A stretch of DNA of 36,397 nt, from NCBI GenBank assembly GCA_902800055.1, contig CADCCW010000020.1, forward strand, positions 1 through 36,397, read 5' to 3'. Below, piece after piece: positions 19,581 to 27,402 of this stretch. The first letter of the stretch is position 1; every line of letters begins with the position of its first letter. The notes beneath the pieces were generated by a model. That model did no database searches and was not told the DNA's origin. It was given only the letters and a program-made list of their open reading frames with translations. The DNA is from an uncultured bacterium (GTDB lineage: Bacteria > Verrucomicrobiota > Kiritimatiellia > RFP12 > UBA1067). The position numbers were made by a program, and so were the translations under genes.

Positions 19581-20258
19581 TCAATCCTTTCGCCAGCCTT
19601 CCGGCAGCGCCGCCAGGACGGCCTCGACGACCTCGTCCAGCGTCATGTCGCTTGAATCGATCTCCATCGCGCCGTCGGCCTTGCGGAGCGGCGCGTAGCG
19701 GCGGGTGGAGTCGATGCGGTCGCGGTTGAGCAGCGACTCCTTCACCGCCTCCTCGCTCGCCGAAGCGATCCCCTTCTCCACCTCCTCCTTCCGGCGGCGG
19801 CGAGCCCGCGCCTCGGCCGAGGCGGTGAGGTAGAACCGCGCCGGCGTGTCGGGGAATACCGCCGTGGTGATGTCCCGCCCCTCGACGACGAGGTCGCCGA
19901 GCGCGGCCATGCCGCGGAGCGTCGCGGTGATGCGGTCGCGCACCGCCTTCACCGTCGCCACCTCGGACGCGTGGGCGTTGATCTCCGGGGTGCGGATGCG
20001 GTCGCCCGGCTCCTCGCCGCCGACAAAATATGCGACCTTGCCGTCGACGGGACGGCACTCCACCTCCACCGTCGGCGCGAAGGCCGCCACCGCCTCCGGG
20101 TCGGACGTGTCCACCCCGCGCGCAAGCGCCTGCCAGGTCATGATGCGGTAGAGCGCGCCGGAGTCGACGTGCAGAAAACCGAGCCTGCGGCCCACGAGCC
20201 GCGACACGCTCGACTTGCCAGCGCCGCTGGGTCCGTCTATGGCGATTATCCTAGACAT
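19581..20258 (-). CDS. cmk: Cytidylate kinase
   Basis: Cmk phosphorylates CMP and dCMP. The 225-residue protein opens with the P-loop DGPSGAGKSSVSR (from D8), then GFLHVDSGALYR, VEGRDITTAVFPD and the arginine-rich lid ASAEARARRRRKE. Length fits the bacterial family. The start has GAGGAGG upstream and lies 12 bp after the antiporter gene, within the same operon. Confidence 0.96.
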   Translation of the reverse strand: MSRIIAIDGPSGAGKSSVSRLVGRRLGFLHVDSGALYRIMTWQALARGVDTSDPEAVAAFAPTVEVECRPVDGKVAYFVGGEEPGDRIRTPEINAHASEVATVKAVRDRITATLRGMAALGDLVVEGRDITTAVFPDTPARFYLTASAEARARRRRKEEVEKGIASASEEAVKESLLNRDRIDSTRRYAPLRKADGAMEIDSSDMTLDEVVEAVLAALPEGWRKD

Positions 20259-20270
20259 ATCAATTCCTCC

Positions 20271-21287
20271 TCACAGCTTTCCCGTCTCCTGCAGCACCAT
20301 CAGCACCGTGTAGACGGCGAAGGCGACAAGCCATATCGCCCCCTTGACGCGTCCGATCCGGCCCGGACGGAAGGGACGGCGCCAGTTGAGCCCGAAGACG
20401 AGAATCGAAAGCGAAAATCCGAGCACGAACGGCAGGTCTCGCGACAGGATGTAGGGCGAGAACGCCTGCGCTCCTTTCCCGGGCTCGAGCGGCGAGATGG
20501 CCGTCGCGACGCCGACCACCGCAAGCGTGTTGAAGAGGTTGGAGCCGATGATGTTGCCGAGCACCAGCTCGTGCTCGCGGCGCCGGGCCGACTGCACCGC
20601 GCTCGCGAGCTCCGGGAGCGAAGTGCCCACCGCCACCACCGTAAGCCCGATCACGAGGTCGCTCACGCCGAGCCACCTCGCGACGTCCACGGCGCCGTCG
20701 ACAAGCAGACGCGAGGAGAATATCAGCATGGCGAGGCCGACGACGAGCTTCACCGCGTCGACCGCGAGCGAACGGACATCGCGGCGCACCGCCGTGGGCG
20801 GCGGCGGCGGGGCAGGGCGGCGGGTTGCCTGGTCGTACCAGCAGTAAAGCGGCATCAGCACCAGGAACGCCCCGATGAGCGCCCACGCCTCGGCGCGGGT
20901 GCAGGAGCCGTCGCGCACGACCAGCATGGCGAAGACGGTGATCGCAGAGAGCCCCACGCCGGCCACCACCGACACCTTGGGCCGCACCAGCAGCGGGTAG
21001 ATCAGCACCGAGATCCCGAGGATGCAGGCGATGTTGAAGATGTCGCTGCCGTAGGCGTTGCCGAGCGAGAGGTTGGAGTGGCCGCCGAGGCCGCTAAGGA
21101 CGCTGACGCACAGCTCCGGAGCGCTGGTGCCGAAGCCGATGATCACCATGCCCACCACGAGCGGCGAAATGCCAAGGGCGCGCGCCAGCGACGCCGCGCC
21201 GTCGACGAATAACCCGCTCGACCACGCCAGCACCACCAGGCCGACCAGCACATACGCCATCGAGAGCCATGGAATTCCCTGTTGCAT
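20271..21287 (-). CDS. Na+/Ca2+ (CaCA) family antiporter
   Basis: The 338-residue membrane protein has the two inverted alpha-repeats of the CaCA/YrbG family: GFGTSAPELCVS with GNAYGSDIFN in the first half, and AVGTSLPELASA with GNIIGSNLFN in the second. About ten hydrophobic segments are split by a basic, proline-rich cytoplasmic loop (near residue 165-180). It probably exchanges Ca2+ for Na+ or H+ across the inner membrane. The start ATG at 21287 lies 7 nt after a perfect TATAAT and has no Shine-Dalgarno, which suggests a leaderless mRNA. It heads the operon ending with the metallophosphoesterase. Confidence 0.9.
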   Translation of the reverse strand: MQQGIPWLSMAYVLVGLVVLAWSSGLFVDGAASLARALGISPLVVGMVIIGFGTSAPELCVSVLSGLGGHSNLSLGNAYGSDIFNIACILGISVLIYPLLVRPKVSVVAGVGLSAITVFAMLVVRDGSCTRAEAWALIGAFLVLMPLYCWYDQATRRPAPPPPPTAVRRDVRSLAVDAVKLVVGLAMLIFSSRLLVDGAVDVARWLGVSDLVIGLTVVAVGTSLPELASAVQSARRREHELVLGNIIGSNLFNTLAVVGVATAISPLEPGKGAQAFSPYILSRDLPFVLGFSLSILVFGLNWRRPFRPGRIGRVKGAIWLVAFAVYTVLMVLQETGKL

Positions 21288-21294
21288 TATGCGT

Positions 21295-21303
21295 ATTATA
21301 CCA
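21295..21303 (-). promoter_or_regulatory. Extended -10 promoter of the antiporter operon
   Basis: TGGTATAAT on the minus strand is followed by ACGCATA and the ATG at 21287. It mirrors the + strand promoter at 21343-21351, so the intergenic space has two inverted copies of TGGTATAATACGC. Confidence 0.65.
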
Positions 21304-21342
21304 AATTTTCGCAGTCTGCGGTTCTCTATCCCGCGGTCATTG

Positions 21343-21351
21343 TGGTATAAT
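21343..21351 (+). promoter_or_regulatory. Extended -10 promoter of the CPBP-mtaB operon
   Basis: TGGTATAAT on the + strand is followed by 8 nt (ACGCCAAG) and the ATG at 21360. No -35 hexamer is visible upstream. Confidence 0.65.
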
Positions 21352-21359
21352 ACGCCAAG

Positions 21360-21842
21360 ATGAACGCAAGACTCAAGACTACATTGAAGGCATGGCCGGC
21401 AATCGCGGCGGCGACGATCGGCCTGTGCTTTCTCACCAAGCTCGTCGCCGGCTGGTTCGGAGTCGACCTCCCCGACCAGCAGAACGTGGGCGTTGCCCGC
21501 CAGCTGCTGCTGCATGCGTTCGACTCCGGCAGGCACTTCTTCTCCGCCGCGTTTTTCCTTGCGCAGGTAGTCGTGCTGCTGCCTGCGATAGAGGAGCTGA
21601 TCTTCCGTCTGCCGACGCGCTGGCTGAGGCATCAGGCCTGGTGGGTTATCCTCTCGGCGATCTTCTCCGCCGTGCACTACATCGCGCAGCCCTGGCCCGA
21701 CGCCGCCTTCATCGCGCTGTTCTTCTTCGGACTCGCCCAGTGCTGGCTTTACCGCAGGGCCGGGCGCATCTGGTGCCCAATGCTCAACCACGCCCTCTTC
21801 AACCTGACGAACGTGGTGCTGCTGCTGATAATCGGCGCATGA
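21360..21842 (+). CDS. CPBP-family intramembrane metalloprotease
   Basis: The 160-residue protein has about four membrane segments and the three motifs of the CAAX-protease/bacteriocin-processing (Abi/CPBP) family: EELIFR (EExxxR), FSAVH (FxxxH) and HALFN (HxxxN). These residues form the metal and catalytic site inside the membrane. It is short for the family and contains little beyond the core. Substrate unknown. The start is 8 nt after TATAAT without a Shine-Dalgarno. Its stop overlaps the mtaB start as ATGA. Confidence 0.85.
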   Translation: MNARLKTTLKAWPAIAAATIGLCFLTKLVAGWFGVDLPDQQNVGVARQLLLHAFDSGRHFFSAAFFLAQVVVLLPAIEELIFRLPTRWLRHQAWWVILSAIFSAVHYIAQPWPDAAFIALFFFGLAQCWLYRRAGRIWCPMLNHALFNLTNVVLLLIIGA

Positions 21843-23008
21843 AAGTCAGGTTCGAGACCTTCGGCTGCCGGCTCAACCGGGCCGAGGCGCTGCAGCGCGA
21901 GGCCGACTTCCTCGCCGCCGGCTGGGAGCGCGTCGACGACTTCATGGACGCCGACCTCGTGGTCGTGCGCGGCTGCAGCGTCACCTCGAAGGCACAGACG
22001 GAGTGCGAACGCCTCATCGCACGCATCCGCCGCAAGCGCCCCGACGCCAAGGTCCTGGTCGAGGGCTGCCTGCACGACAAGGGCGACGACGACCCGCTGC
22101 CTCCATCGGACGGCTCCGCGCTGCCGAAGCGCACCGCCCGCGCCTTCCTCAAGGCCCAGGACGGCTGCTCGTGCCACTGCTCGTTCTGCATTGTGCCGCA
22201 GTTCCGCGGCGAACCGCAGTCGACGCCGTTCGACGACCTCCTGCGCCGCGCCGAACGGCTGCGGGACGAGGGCGGCTACGGCGAAATCGTGCTCACCGGC
22301 TGCAACCTCTCGCTCTACGCGAGCGGCGGCAAGCGGCTCCCGGACCTCGTCGCGGCGCTCGCGGCGCTTGGCGGCTTCCGCCTGCGGCTGGGGTCGATCG
22401 AGCCTGGCGCCGTCGCGGAGGAGACCGTCGCGGCGGCGGCCGAAAGCCCCAATGTCTGCCGCTCGCTGCACCTCGCGGTGCAGTCAGCGTCAAACGCCGT
22501 CCTCCGCGCCATGCGCCGGCCCTACGGCACGCAGGAGCTCGAGTCCCTGCTCTCGCGCATCGGCGCGCTGCTGCCGGACTGCGGACTTGGCTGCGACATC
22601 ATGACCGGCTTCCCCGGCGAAACGGAACTCGACTTCCGCCTGAGCGCCGCGTTCGTCGCGCGGCACCGCTTCTCGAACGTCCACGCCTTCCCCTTCTCCC
22701 GCCGGCCCGGCACCGTCGCCGCCGCGCTCCCGAGGCAGTGCGACCACGACACGAGGTCCAAACGCGCGCACGAGATCGCCGCGATCGCCCGCCGCATCCG
22801 CGCCGACTTCGCCACCGCCCTGCGCAACCGCGAGGTGGAGATTGTGGTGGAGGACGAGGAGAACGTCGCCGGCTGGACGAGCGAATACATCTGGTGCACA
22901 GTGCCTACCGCGAAAAGCGGCGACTTCCCGCGCAAGTCGATCCGCCGCGTCCGCGTCGTCTCCGCCGAGTCCGGCAAGCTCACCGCCGCGCCGATCTCAG
23001 CTCTGTAG
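21839..23008 (+). CDS. mtaB: tRNA methylthiotransferase, MtaB-like
   Basis: The 389-residue protein has the MiaB/MtaB arrangement. An N-terminal domain holds cysteines for the auxiliary cluster (FETFGCRLNRAE, VVRGCSVTSKA, LVEGCLHD). The radical SAM site is CSCHCSFC, containing CX3CX2C. A short C-terminal TRAM-like region follows. FGCRLNRAE and LTGCNLSLY are closest to MtaB, which adds a methylthio group to t6A37 of tRNA, rather than to MiaB. The ATG at 21839 overlaps the upstream stop. Its 3' end overlaps the convergent nuclease gene by 12 bp. Confidence 0.88.
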   Translation: MKVRFETFGCRLNRAEALQREADFLAAGWERVDDFMDADLVVVRGCSVTSKAQTECERLIARIRRKRPDAKVLVEGCLHDKGDDDPLPPSDGSALPKRTARAFLKAQDGCSCHCSFCIVPQFRGEPQSTPFDDLLRRAERLRDEGGYGEIVLTGCNLSLYASGGKRLPDLVAALAALGGFRLRLGSIEPGAVAEETVAAAAESPNVCRSLHLAVQSASNAVLRAMRRPYGTQELESLLSRIGALLPDCGLGCDIMTGFPGETELDFRLSAAFVARHRFSNVHAFPFSRRPGTVAAALPRQCDHDTRSKRAHEIAAIARRIRADFATALRNREVEIVVEDEENVAGWTSEYIWCTVPTAKSGDFPRKSIRRVRVVSAESGKLTAAPISAL

Positions 23009-23503
23009 GCGGCGGACTTCCGCGAGGAAGTCGCGGTCGCCGGTGCGCACCTCGACGCGGTCCGCCACGCCGAGCCAGCGCGCCATGCGCAGGAAGTCGC
23101 AGACGAAGCGGTCGGCGCGGTGGGGTCCGGTGCCGCCGGTGTAGGTTATCCGCACTCCGTCCTCGACCGCCGAAGACGCGTGCGGCCCGTCGAAGACGAT
23201 CCAGACGCGGTCGTTCGGATTCGCCGCAGCCATGGCCTTCGCCTGGCGGACGAGATCCTCGCGGCTCATAGCCGTCCGCTGCGAGCCGAGGATCATGTTC
23301 CAGCCGTCGAGGACGACGATCCTGCCGCCTTCGCCAAGCGATTCGAGGTCGCGGGCGGCGACAAGCGCCAAGTCGAAATGGGTCTTTAGCGACTGCGCCT
23401 CGTCCCTCAGCCGCTGGTTCTCGGCGCGGAGCTTCGCGATCTCGGCCTTGAGTTCGCGGATGTGGACGGCGCGAGCGCCGATGATGGCGTCCTGGGCGCT
23501 CAT
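22997..23503 (-). CDS. NYN/YacP-like nuclease with N-terminal coiled coil
   Basis: Residues 12-45 are a probable coiled coil (IRELKAEIAKLRAENQRLRD). The rest is a PIN-like NYN/YacP (DUF901) domain, with acidic residues in VVLDGWNMI, VWIVFDGPH, ADRFVCDFL and TGDRDF placed as in the family's metal site. Relatives include Rae1/YacP, ribosome-associated endoribonucleases in Firmicutes; the exact substrate here is unknown. The ATG overlaps the prmC stop as ATGA, and the gene's 3' end overlaps mtaB on the other strand. Confidence 0.8.
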   Translation of the reverse strand: MSAQDAIIGARAVHIRELKAEIAKLRAENQRLRDEAQSLKTHFDLALVAARDLESLGEGGRIVVLDGWNMILGSQRTAMSREDLVRQAKAMAAANPNDRVWIVFDGPHASSAVEDGVRITYTGGTGPHRADRFVCDFLRMARWLGVADRVEVRTGDRDFLAEVRRLQS

Positions 23504-24387
23504 GTCAGCGTGGCGGACGCGTAGCGGTCGCGTCCCGAGAGATCCTTGGCAATGCGAATATCGCCGAAGCCGTAGCTTTCCATCATCCGGCGGACCGCCT
23601 CGCCCTGGGTGTCGCCGATCTCGAAGAACACCGCGCCGCCCACCTTAAGCAAGTTGAGCGCGTCGGCGAGGTAGCGGTCGTAGAAGTCGAGTCCGGTGGC
23701 TCCTCCGTCGAGCGCGAGGCGCGGCTCGAAGTCGCGCACCCGCGGGTCGAGCGTGTCCACGACCGCGCTCTCGATGTAGGGCGGGTTGGAGACGATCGCA
23801 TCCACGCACTGCGGCTCGTCGAAGTCGTCGAGCCCGTCCATCGCCGCGAAGCCGACGCGGTCCGTCAGCGAGCAGCGCTCGGCGTTCTCCCGGGCGAGTG
23901 CCACCGCTTCCTCGCTCACGTCGGTGCCGAGGAACGTCGCCTCGCCGGCATACTCCTTCGCGAGGCTGAGGACGATGGCGCCGGTCCCGGTGCCGACGTC
24001 GACGACGAGCGGCGCGCCGGGTCGGCCGGAGCCGCGGAGCCATTCGAGGACGAGCGAGACCAGCCCCTCGGTCTCGGGGCGCGGGATCAGCGCGCGGCGG
24101 TCGCACTTGAGCGTAAGGGTGCGGAAGTCCCACTCGCCAAGCACATACTGGAGCGGCTCGCCCTTGGCGAGGCGCGCCATGCCGCGGCGCATCGCCGCGA
24201 GGTGGCGCTCTTCGGCGACACGGTCGAACGCGCCCGCAAGAAGCCCACGCCCGACGCCAAGGAGCCGCGCCGCGAGCAGCTCCGCGGCGACGGTGGAATC
24301 TGGCACGCCCTTCGACGCAAGAAACGAGGCGGCTTTGCCGACCACCTCGCGCCATGCAAGCCGCGACGACTTTTCCTCAGTCTCCAT
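23500..24387 (-). CDS. prmC: Peptide chain release factor glutamine methyltransferase
   Basis: PrmC methylates the GGQ glutamine of release factors 1 and 2 using SAM. The 295-residue protein has an N-terminal helical substrate-binding domain with GEPLQYVLGEWDFRTL, PRPETEGLV, the SAM-binding motif VVDVGTGTGAIVLSLA and the catalytic NPPYI. The start is 18 bp after the SSB-like gene, with a weak Shine-Dalgarno. It is coupled to the downstream nuclease gene by an ATGA overlap. Confidence 0.95.
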   Translation of the reverse strand: METEEKSSRLAWREVVGKAASFLASKGVPDSTVAAELLAARLLGVGRGLLAGAFDRVAEERHLAAMRRGMARLAKGEPLQYVLGEWDFRTLTLKCDRRALIPRPETEGLVSLVLEWLRGSGRPGAPLVVDVGTGTGAIVLSLAKEYAGEATFLGTDVSEEAVALARENAERCSLTDRVGFAAMDGLDDFDEPQCVDAIVSNPPYIESAVVDTLDPRVRDFEPRLALDGGATGLDFYDRYLADALNLLKVGGAVFFEIGDTQGEAVRRMMESYGFGDIRIAKDLSGRDRYASATLT

Positions 24388-24405
24388 CCCGCGGCACCAA
24401 GGCCG

Positions 24406-24789
24406 TCAGAACGGCATGTCGTCGATGTCGCCGGCGTCGACCGGCGCGTCCGGCTCGGCCGGCGCCGGCACCGGCTCGGTGGACGAGCCGTCGGCCTCGA
24501 GGACCTCGAGCTTGAGCGCGGTAAGGTCAATGAAGTACTGCACTCCGCGCTGGCCTTCCCAGCGACGGCCGTCGATGACGAAGCGCACCTTCACGCGCTG
24601 GCCCTTCTGCACGCTGTCCAGCAGCGAGCAGTTGTCCTTCTTGAAGCTGAACTTGACCGGGTTGGGGTACTTGCTCGGGCTGTCCACGTCGTTGCCGACG
24701 ATGAATTCGCGCTTGGTGAAACCGCTCGCGAAGGTCTGCACGGGGAATACTTCCTCCACCACGCCGGTGTATTCGAATACCTGAGACAT
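24406..24789 (-). CDS. SSB-like OB-fold protein (DUF3127-type) with acidic tail
   Basis: The 127-residue protein begins with EYTGVVEEVFPVQTFASGF and contains VKVRFVIDGRRW, as in DUF3127 OB-fold proteins, which resemble single-stranded DNA-binding proteins. Its proline- and acid-rich tail ends in DIDDMPF, close to the SSB tip (DDIPF) that recruits partner enzymes. It is probably a single-stranded DNA-binding protein, either the main SSB or a paralogue. The ATG has AAGGAG 11 nt upstream and a TGGTATAAT promoter. It is followed by prmC. Confidence 0.8.
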   Translation of the reverse strand: MSQVFEYTGVVEEVFPVQTFASGFTKREFIVGNDVDSPSKYPNPVKFSFKKDNCSLLDSVQKGQRVKVRFVIDGRRWEGQRGVQYFIDLTALKLEVLEADGSSTEPVPAPAEPDAPVDAGDIDDMPF

Positions 24790-24824
24790 CTTTCTCGTTG
24801 CTCCTTGATTGTTGCTTTGGGCGT

Positions 24825-24833
24825 ATTATACCA
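24825..24833 (-). promoter_or_regulatory. Extended -10 promoter of the SSB-like gene
   Basis: TGGTATAAT on the minus strand is followed by ACGC, as at the other extended -10 sites. The stop codon of the MurC-like gene (24826-24828) lies inside the TATAAT. The leader is about 30 nt and contains a Shine-Dalgarno. Confidence 0.6.
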
Positions 24834-26019
24834 TAATTCCGGCGAGGCGGCGGGCGAACGGGGCGAGGCCGGGGTCGCGGGCGCCGCAGACGGCGAAGGC
24901 CGCGAAGTCGCCGCGGTGGGCGCGGCACCAGGAATACGCCTCCTCGAAGTCGCTGACCGCCACCGCCTTGTCGCCGAGCCGCGCGACGAGCGCGTCCGAG
25001 TTGATCGAGCGGTCGGCGGTGCCGCCGGCGTCGTAGACCGGCAGCACGAGCAGGCGGTCCTGGGGGCGGATCGTCGAGGTGAACATCTCGACGAGCGCGT
25101 CAAGCATCTTGCGGAGCGGCGCGTAGCCGTGGGGACGCCACACCGCGCAGAGCCCGCCGGGATACTCCTCCGCCAGCGTCGTCCACATCGCGCGGAGCTT
25201 CTCCGGGTTGTGCGCGTAGTCGTCGAAAACGTTGCCGCCGACGCGCTGGAGGCGGCGCTCGACGCCGCGGAAAGTCAGAAGCGCCGCGCGCGCCTTCGCC
25301 TCGTCGCACCCGAGCGCCAGCGCCATGCGGAGCGCCAGCGCGGCGTTCTGCCGGTTGTGCCGCCCGGGCATCGTGGTCTCCGCCTCGCCGGGATCGCATT
25401 TGCGCCCGTCGACGACCGGGCCTGGACAGTTCCGCACGAAGTCGTCGAACACCTGGTCCATCTCCTCCTTCGAGTAGTGGTCGGCGGAGGCGTTGGTAAC
25501 GATCGCAGCGTAGGGACTGAACGCCACCAGCGAGCGATCGCTCTCGTCCACCTCGGCGACGGCGTATTCGCCGCGGCCGAAGCGCACCGCCCCTTCCCAG
25601 CCGGGCACGTTCGCGCCGTTGACGCAGAACGGGTCGAGCCCGCATTCGGCGAGCACGTGTCCGAGCATGGCGGTGACGGTGGACTTGCCGCAGGTGCCGA
25701 CGACGGCCACGAGGCGATGTCCCGAAAGCGCGCGGGCGAGCGCCTTGGCGCGGTGGACGACGGGGATGCCCAGCTCCGCCGCGCGGACGAGGCCGGGGTT
25801 GTCGGACTCGATCGCGGTGGAGACCACGACCTCGCCGGTCGCCGCGTCGACGCCGGAGCCGTCGTCCGGGAAAACCTTTACGCCGAGCGATTCGAGAAAG
25901 CGGATGTTCGGCGTGCCGAGGGTGCGGTCGGCCCCAGTCACTTCGTCCCCGAGCCGGACGAGCGCGGTCGCGAGCGCGCTCATCCCCACTCCGCCAATGC
26001 CGATCAGATGACGCTTCAA
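24826..26019 (-). CDS. MurC-like Mur ligase, short form
   Basis: The protein (397 residues) has the Mur ligase layout: N-terminal Rossmann domain with HLIGIGGVGMSALA, a central ATP-binding domain with VVGTCGKSTVTAM (the family usually has GTHGKT), AEVDESDRSL, NASADH and MPGRHNRQNA, and a C-terminal domain with FDDYAHNPEKL. The N-domain is closest to MurC, which adds L-Ala to UDP-MurNAc. It is about 60-90 residues shorter than typical MurC, and lies beside paaK, away from other cell-wall genes, so a paralogue with another substrate is possible. The best start is a TTG at 26019, 5 bp after paaK; no other in-frame start fits. Confidence 0.75.
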   Translation of the reverse strand: MKRHLIGIGGVGMSALATALVRLGDEVTGADRTLGTPNIRFLESLGVKVFPDDGSGVDAATGEVVVSTAIESDNPGLVRAAELGIPVVHRAKALARALSGHRLVAVVGTCGKSTVTAMLGHVLAECGLDPFCVNGANVPGWEGAVRFGRGEYAVAEVDESDRSLVAFSPYAAIVTNASADHYSKEEMDQVFDDFVRNCPGPVVDGRKCDPGEAETTMPGRHNRQNAALALRMALALGCDEAKARAALLTFRGVERRLQRVGGNVFDDYAHNPEKLRAMWTTLAEEYPGGLCAVWRPHGYAPLRKMLDALVEMFTSTIRPQDRLLVLPVYDAGGTADRSINSDALVARLGDKAVAVSDFEEAYSWCRAHRGDFAAFAVCGARDPGLAPFARRLAGIMV

Positions 26020-26024
26020 GGCGC

Positions 26025-27308
26025 TCAGCCCTCGACCTGGCGGCGGATGACGCGCTTCGCCTTGCCCTCGGTGCGCGGCAGCGCGCCGATCGGGAAGACG
26101 TCGCCCTTCGGGAGAAACCCGAGGCGCTCGCGGAGGTGCTTGGCGACCTGGTGGCCGGTGACACCGGGCTCGGCCTCGACGTTGACGGTGACGTCGGTCA
26201 TGCCGTTGTGCTCCTCGAGGATGATCTGAAACTCGTCGGCGACGCCGGGGATCTCCTTCAGCGCCTGCTCCACCTGGCGCGGGTAGAAGTTGACGCCCTT
26301 GACGATCAGCATGTCGTCGGTGCGGCCGGTGATGCGGTCAATGCGGAGCGAGGTGCGGCCGCACTCGCACTTCTCGCGCGAGAGGATGCGGGTGATGTCG
26401 TGCGTCCGGTAGCGGATGATCGGCATCGCCTCGCGAGTGAGGGAGGTGAAGACGATCTCGCCGTACTCGCCGTCGGGCACGAGCTTGCCCGTCGCCGGGT
26501 CGATGATCTCGGTGATGTACTGGTCCTCGAACACGTGGAGGCCGCAGTGGAAGCGGCAGTCCTGGCCGGTCGTGCCGACGCCGCCGGTCTCGGTCATGCC
26601 GTAGATGTCGAAGCACTCGATGCCGAGGCGCGACTCGATGCGCCGGCGGGTCTCGTCCGAGAACGTCTCGGAGCCGAAGATGCCGACCTTGAGGTAGGGG
26701 AGGTCGCGCTCGCCCTCGGGGCACTCGTCAAGCTTCTCGATGAGCCGCGGCACGTAGGAGACGACCGAGGCGAAGCCCTTGGACTTGAAGTCCTTCATCA
26801 GGCGGATCTGGCGCTCGGTGTTGCCGGAAGAGGCGGGCACCGTGAAGAGCCCGGCCTTGCGCGCGCCGTGGTAGAAGCCGAAGCCGCCGTTGAAGAGGCC
26901 GAAGGTGGGGATGATCTGGAACGCGTCGCCCTTCTCCAGACCCGCCATCGCGTAGCAGCGCGCCATGCACTCGGCCCACTGGACGAGGTCGCCCTTGGTG
27001 TAGGCCATGACCACCGGCGTGCCGGTGGAGCCGGAGGACATGTGGAACTCCAGGAGGTCCTTCCGGTCGGCGCAGTTCATCTTCAGCGGATAGGCGTCGC
27101 GGAAGTCGTCCTTGGTGTAGAACGGCAGGTTGGCGAGGTCGTCGAGCGACTTCACGTCCTCGGGCGAGCCGACGCCGCCCTTCTTCAGGCGCTCGCGGTA
27201 GAATTCGTTGTTCCAGACGCGATTCAGGGACTTCTTCAGCCCTTCCAGCTGCACCTTCGCGAGCTCGTCGCGCGAGAGCGTCTCCTTTTCGCGGTTCCAC
27301 ATGCCCAT
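26025..27308 (-). CDS. paaK: Phenylacetate-CoA ligase family protein
   Basis: The 427-residue acyl-adenylate-forming enzyme has the PaaK motifs SSGSTGTPVVMAYT (P-loop), YGMTETGG, GEIVFTSL, IIRYRTHD and TGRTDDMLIVKGVNFYP. PaaK activates phenylacetate or related aryl acids with CoA. No other phenylacetate genes are in view, so the acid is uncertain; in gut anaerobes this family often recycles aromatic acids. The ATG at 27308 has AAGGAG 6 nt upstream and a strong promoter about 35 bp away. It is followed after 5 bp by the MurC-like gene. Confidence 0.9.
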   Translation of the reverse strand: MGMWNREKETLSRDELAKVQLEGLKKSLNRVWNNEFYRERLKKGGVGSPEDVKSLDDLANLPFYTKDDFRDAYPLKMNCADRKDLLEFHMSSGSTGTPVVMAYTKGDLVQWAECMARCYAMAGLEKGDAFQIIPTFGLFNGGFGFYHGARKAGLFTVPASSGNTERQIRLMKDFKSKGFASVVSYVPRLIEKLDECPEGERDLPYLKVGIFGSETFSDETRRRIESRLGIECFDIYGMTETGGVGTTGQDCRFHCGLHVFEDQYITEIIDPATGKLVPDGEYGEIVFTSLTREAMPIIRYRTHDITRILSREKCECGRTSLRIDRITGRTDDMLIVKGVNFYPRQVEQALKEIPGVADEFQIILEEHNGMTDVTVNVEAEPGVTGHQVAKHLRERLGFLPKGDVFPIGALPRTEGKAKRVIRRQVEG

Positions 27309-27340
27309 GTATGTCTCCTTGTTGTTGGTGTTGGTCAAGT

Positions 27341-27370
27341 AGTATAGCACATTTCAATCAGGCTTGTAAA
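27341..27370 (-). promoter_or_regulatory. paaK: Promoter of paaK
   Basis: On the minus strand TTTACA (27365-27370) and TATACT (27341-27346) are 18 bp apart, with a TGC extended -10. Confidence 0.65.
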
Positions 27371-27402
27371 GCGGACTCCAGCGCCGCACCAATTGACCCT
27401 TT

